A DNA stretch of 7,643 nucleotides, taken from positions 1-7,643 of the forward strand of contig DNMN01000049.1 of NCBI GenBank assembly GCA_003489395.1, given 5' to 3'. Position numbers and translations under genes: made by a program. Origin of the DNA: Candidatus Yonathbacteria bacterium. Its GTDB lineage: Bacteria > Patescibacteriota > Minisyncoccia > Phycocordibacterales > UBA1550. Positions 6,101 to 7,643 of this stretch are shown piece by piece. The notes beneath the pieces are model-generated. The model made no database searches. It had not been told where the DNA came from and was given only the letters and a program-made list of their open reading frames with translations. Positions within the stretch are counted from its first letter, which is position 1. Every line of letters begins with the position of its first letter.

Positions 6101-7643
6101 GTTCATATAAAGTGTATTATTCGCTTGATAACTTTGCGACAGCGGGAACGATCCTTACGACCATCACCAACTCCTCAACAAACTATTATGTGCACAATGT
6201 TACTACGGCAACATCTTCAACGCAGTACTACAGAGTGCTGGCTGTGAACACAGAAGGAAGCACCTCTAACTACACCGCTGTTCAGTCTGACGTTCCAGAT
6301 GGCTCTGGTGGTCTTGACACAACTGCTCCATATATCCCGCTTGCTAGCATCGCATCGCCTACTGTTGGCAACACGTCTGCAAACATTACTTTTAGCACGT
6401 ACACCGACAGTTCGCTTTCAATTGGCGAGCTCGCAACATCAACTGTGTTCTATGATTCATATTCAGGAAGCGTGCCAAGCACCTGCCCAAGCTCGCGCGT
6501 GGATACAGACACATACACGGTAAACCACAGCATATATCTTACGGGATTAAGCCCAGACACTACATATTACTATTGTGTCACGGCAAAGGATATGACAGGG
6601 AATCCGAGCACTGCAACAACGGCAACTGGCGGAATCTTTGCAACAATTGGTGGCCCAGTGATTACAAACGTGACAGAGCGTGAGATTACCAATAATTCCG
6701 CTCTAATTTTCTGGAACACATCAACCTCATCTACCTCATATGTAAGGTACGCAACCACTCAAGGTGGAGTTGGTACTGGAACTCTAGATGGGAATGCTAT
6801 TATGGTTCCCGTCTCAGATACACCAGGCATCTACCAGCATCAGGTAGGACTCACTGGACTCACCACCGCGCAAACATATTATTTCCAGGTGACATCAACC
6901 GACTCAGCTGGCAACGGAACAACGGATACAAATAATGGCCAGTACTACTCGTTTGTTACCTTAAGGGACACTTCACCACCACTTATCACCGGCACATCAA
7001 CCCCTGTACTTGCGCCGGACGCAGCCGTTATTGTATGGCAGACAGACGAACCTGCAACAACTAGGGTAGACGCTAGTACTGCGACAGAGGCAACTTACAA
7101 TAAGCTTGGCTACTACAAGAGTACAGACAGTCTTTCTATCTACCACATAGCAACGCTCTCTTCAGCGACTGACAACACATATACTTCTATTTCTGCGAAG
7201 AACACACTAGCGACAAGTACCCCTTATGTCTATCGTGTGACATCCATAGACGCAGCAGGAAATCCAGCGACAACAGATGGAACTTTTGAAACTCCTTCAA
7301 GTGGCAGTGTGGTAATTAGTGTATCCGTGCGTGCTGGCGACACGAAAGATACGACACCGCCTTCGGTTTCAAGCGTAACAGTCAGCGACATTACACCATT
7401 TAGCGCTGTGGTGAAGTTTAGTACGGACGAGGACACAGATGGGTTTGTGAAGTACGGCAAAGATGTTACGTATGGAGATGTGGCTGGTGATGACGCGTGG
7501 GCTAAAACACATACCATTAAACTTCGTGGTCTTACACTCGGTACCGAGTATCACATAAAAGTTGCTTCCAACGACAAGGCGGGCAACACTGGCACTTCCG
7601 CAGACCAAACATTCAAAACAACATTCCTTTCAGAAAACTTGAA
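2965..7643 (+). CDS. Giant secreted RCC1-propeller and FN3-repeat surface protein (3' end outside window)
   Basis: The frame stays open from the ATG to the last base: 1559 full codons and no stop, so the gene is partial. Order of parts, by residue: signal peptide 1-49; beta-rich region 50-152; seven RCC1 repeats about 153-552; two related beta-sandwich-like modules about 556-777; Ig-like segments about 778-1009; FN3-like domains about 1011-1112, 1118-1228, 1231-1334, 1335-1443 and 1462 to the edge. It is rich in Thr, Ser, Gly, Asn and Ala and poor in Lys, as in exported adhesins, and has paired cysteines consistent with oxidising extracellular folding. Likely role: a cell-surface or released stalk protein whose propeller binds a partner, perhaps a host cell in an episymbiotic CPR lifestyle; this is inference. 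No catalytic motif was recognised. No sortase or other C-terminal anchor is visible because the end is missing. The gene follows the toxin-antitoxin terminator and has its own promoter. Confidence 0.93.
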   Translation, partial: MRNIFHRSAEFVTEKIQRHKHHHHLFLAVLALAVAGTGAYTYRHEIAQAATYTFTQVSWIGGADTGATASHTSNQTGWDKYYSASTSITAGADVRLLSAGYSFVDDGTTGGDSPDASGGGFSSGTPSQAVVNGSGGSASVALAFVPAEYDVETGGSHTCAAKSDGTAYCWGYNNYGQLGNNTTTNISTPVQVLGVGGSGFLTGVSAISAGASHTCALKSDETVFCWGQNNVSGQLGDNTTTTSLTPVQVLGVGGSGFLTGVSAISAGASHTCAVKSDGTAYCWGEAANYQLGHYSFTDSYTPAQVHGVSNVGFLTGVSAISAGDNQTCAVKTDGTAYCWGLGTFGRLGDNTTTQRSTPVQVHGVSNVGFLAGVAKITTDAAFSCAAKSDGTAYCWGYNGYGQLGDNTTTQRNTPVQVHGVSDVGFLTDVSMIFSAGDTTTPSQTCALKTDGTAYCWGYNGFGQLGDNTTTQRNTPVQVHGVSDVGFLTGVGKIVTGYSYVVSEAGYTCAAKSDGTAYCWGNNGWGRLGDNTATHRSTPVQVHGVSDVGFLSLFTPTYYSSGTFTSATIDFARPTIFTTMSWTATLNGQTITMKARSSATSDFSGATAWGSCSNVTSGGNMSDGGCVTNGHQYLQYQATLSGDTVSTPTLDSVTINDTQYSANGGTLTSSKYDAGDDTNLISRLSWVGSATSSTEVIKFQVRSASSAAGLDTAVWCGPSITCDGTDYFLYTDNGVALATNHPLRSGANDRWVQYKVYLTSAGAITPLLTTVAVQYVVNAPPAVGNIQASQITDSGSADYGKVSFTFDASDSDTASGTVPYLVTPTLYEYYNGTSWTTISSGLSANAYSGITLTGNSATTTTAVTWTPTAGIALTSNAKVRVTISDGEAANATAIGTMAGTFTLDTTVPDITSAVIDSSVGASTAVGNTVGTITFSITDSSDKQYRFCNNSAFTSPDDQGNSCGWSTLAGTISGVATSTWVFTGNSADEAVYMQARDLYGNTTATRTIVAPAMPASFQFTDASNVSTGVYREFLSWSPFVATTSSTFGSYKVYYSLDNFATAGTILTTITNSSTNYYVHNVTTATSSTQYYRVLAVNTEGSTSNYTAVQSDVPDGSGGLDTTAPYIPLASIASPTVGNTSANITFSTYTDSSLSIGELATSTVFYDSYSGSVPSTCPSSRVDTDTYTVNHSIYLTGLSPDTTYYYCVTAKDMTGNPSTATTATGGIFATIGGPVITNVTEREITNNSALIFWNTSTSSTSYVRYATTQGGVGTGTLDGNAIMVPVSDTPGIYQHQVGLTGLTTAQTYYFQVTSTDSAGNGTTDTNNGQYYSFVTLRDTSPPLITGTSTPVLAPDAAVIVWQTDEPATTRVDASTATEATYNKLGYYKSTDSLSIYHIATLSSATDNTYTSISAKNTLATSTPYVYRVTSIDAAGNPATTDGTFETPSSGSVVISVSVRAGDTKDTTPPSVSSVTVSDITPFSAVVKFSTDEDTDGFVKYGKDVTYGDVAGDDAWAKTHTIKLRGLTLGTEYHIKVASNDKAGNTGTSADQTFKTTFLSENL
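3112..3420 (+). other. N-terminal beta-rich region of the surface protein
   Basis: Residues 50-152 start TYTFTQVSWIGGADTGA and contain alternating hydrophobic/polar stretches and Gly/Ser-rich loops, without cysteine. Similar openings directly after the signal peptide are recalled from other large Parcubacteria surface proteins. No Pfam-type family was recognised with confidence. Confidence 0.5.
4129..4244 (+). repeat. DNA-level duplication, copy A (RCC1 unit 5)
   Basis: This 116-base block matches 4312-4427 at 113 positions by direct comparison; the differences are at 4163 (Tyr to Phe), 4203 and 4221 (both silent). The surrounding sequence of units 5 and 6 is much less alike, so this points to recent duplication or gene conversion. 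Confidence 0.9.
4312..4427 (+). repeat. DNA-level duplication, copy B (RCC1 unit 6)
   Basis: Partner of 4129-4244, offset by 183 bases, with three substitutions, two of them silent. The flanking segment in front of it (4258-4293) has no counterpart in unit 5. Confidence 0.9.
4630..5295 (+). other. Two tandem related beta-sandwich-like modules
   Basis: Residues about 556-656 and 657-777 share a plan: an opening SSGTFTSATIDF / NGGTLTSSKYDAG, a Trp strand (MSWTATL / LSWVGSA), a VxxRSSA-like strand (MKARSSATS / FQVRSASSA), a cysteine pair (C...GGC / CGPSITC), an aromatic stretch (HQYLQYQATL / DRWVQYKVYL), and a closing strand before the next module. This layout resembles galactose-binding or concanavalin-like sandwich modules of secreted proteins, but no named family is claimed. 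Confidence 0.55.
5296..5991 (+). other. Ig-like or cadherin-like segments
   Basis: Residues about 778-1009 contain two beta-rich units. The first has VSFTFDASDSDTAS and VRVTISDGEAAN, as in Ig-like/cadherin-like bacterial surface domains. The second starts DTTVPDITSAVIDS, holds a cysteine pair (FCNNSAF and NSCGW), and ends YMQARDLYGNTTATRT, the usual end of an Ig-like fold. They continue the stalk towards the FN3 array. Confidence 0.6.
5995..7643 (+). other. Array of five fibronectin type III-like domains, continuing past the window
   Basis: Domains lie at about 5995-6300, 6316-6648, 6655-6966, 6967-7293 and 7348 to the edge. Most end in the FN3 signature Tyr-x-x-x-Val-x-x-x-Asp-x-x-Gly-Asn, for example YYYCVTAKDMTGN, YYFQVTSTDSAGN, YVYRVTSIDAAGN and YHIKVASNDKAGN. 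Linkers of the form DTTAP / DTSPP / DTTPP separate several of them. The first domain lacks the AGN ending and is the least certain. Such arrays usually act as spacers or as carbohydrate or protein binding stalks. Confidence 0.85.

Overview
The window looks like a piece of a Patescibacteria/CPR (probably Parcubacteria-type) genome. The reasons are a PaaX/Cas2-like winged-helix protein of a kind frequent in those genomes, weak or absent Shine-Dalgarno sequences, very short leaders, a slightly short ArgS, and a very large secreted Thr/Ser/Asn-rich protein built from beta-propeller and Ig/FN3 modules. The phylum is inferred from gene content and style; there is no rRNA or other marker to confirm it. 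All genes read on the + strand, with TAA or TAG stops and no in-frame TGA.

Layout. (1) 30-575: a small PaaX-like regulator with a C-terminal Cas2-like domain. (2) 608-669: a long hairpin plus U-tract that ends this gene; its right arm also carries the likely argS -10. A 22-base element upstream of the regulator (1-22) recurs at 20/22 identity in that arm (635-656). (3) 704-2275: argS, arginyl-tRNA synthetase. (4) 2330-2876: a RelB/DinJ-YafQ type II toxin-antitoxin operon. Its promoter overlaps a 19-bp near-palindrome, and the -10 sits so close to the antitoxin ATG that the message is probably leaderless. A small terminator follows at 2905-2930. (5) 2965 to the window end: one uninterrupted reading frame of at least 1559 codons with no stop in the window. 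It encodes a signal peptide, an N-terminal beta-rich region, seven RCC1 repeats (a complete seven-bladed propeller by count), two related beta modules, Ig-like segments and five FN3-like domains, the last at the window edge.

How the parts relate. The first three units (regulator, tRNA synthetase, toxin-antitoxin) are small cytoplasmic functions and appear to be transcribed separately. The toxin-antitoxin pair lies between argS and the surface-protein gene and looks like a compact cassette. The dominant object is the giant exported protein: a disulfide-paired propeller near the N terminus followed by a long Ig/FN3 stalk, an architecture suited to binding something outside the cell. Its C terminus, and so its anchoring mode, lies beyond the window. 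No CRISPR array, tRNA, rRNA or insertion sequence was seen.
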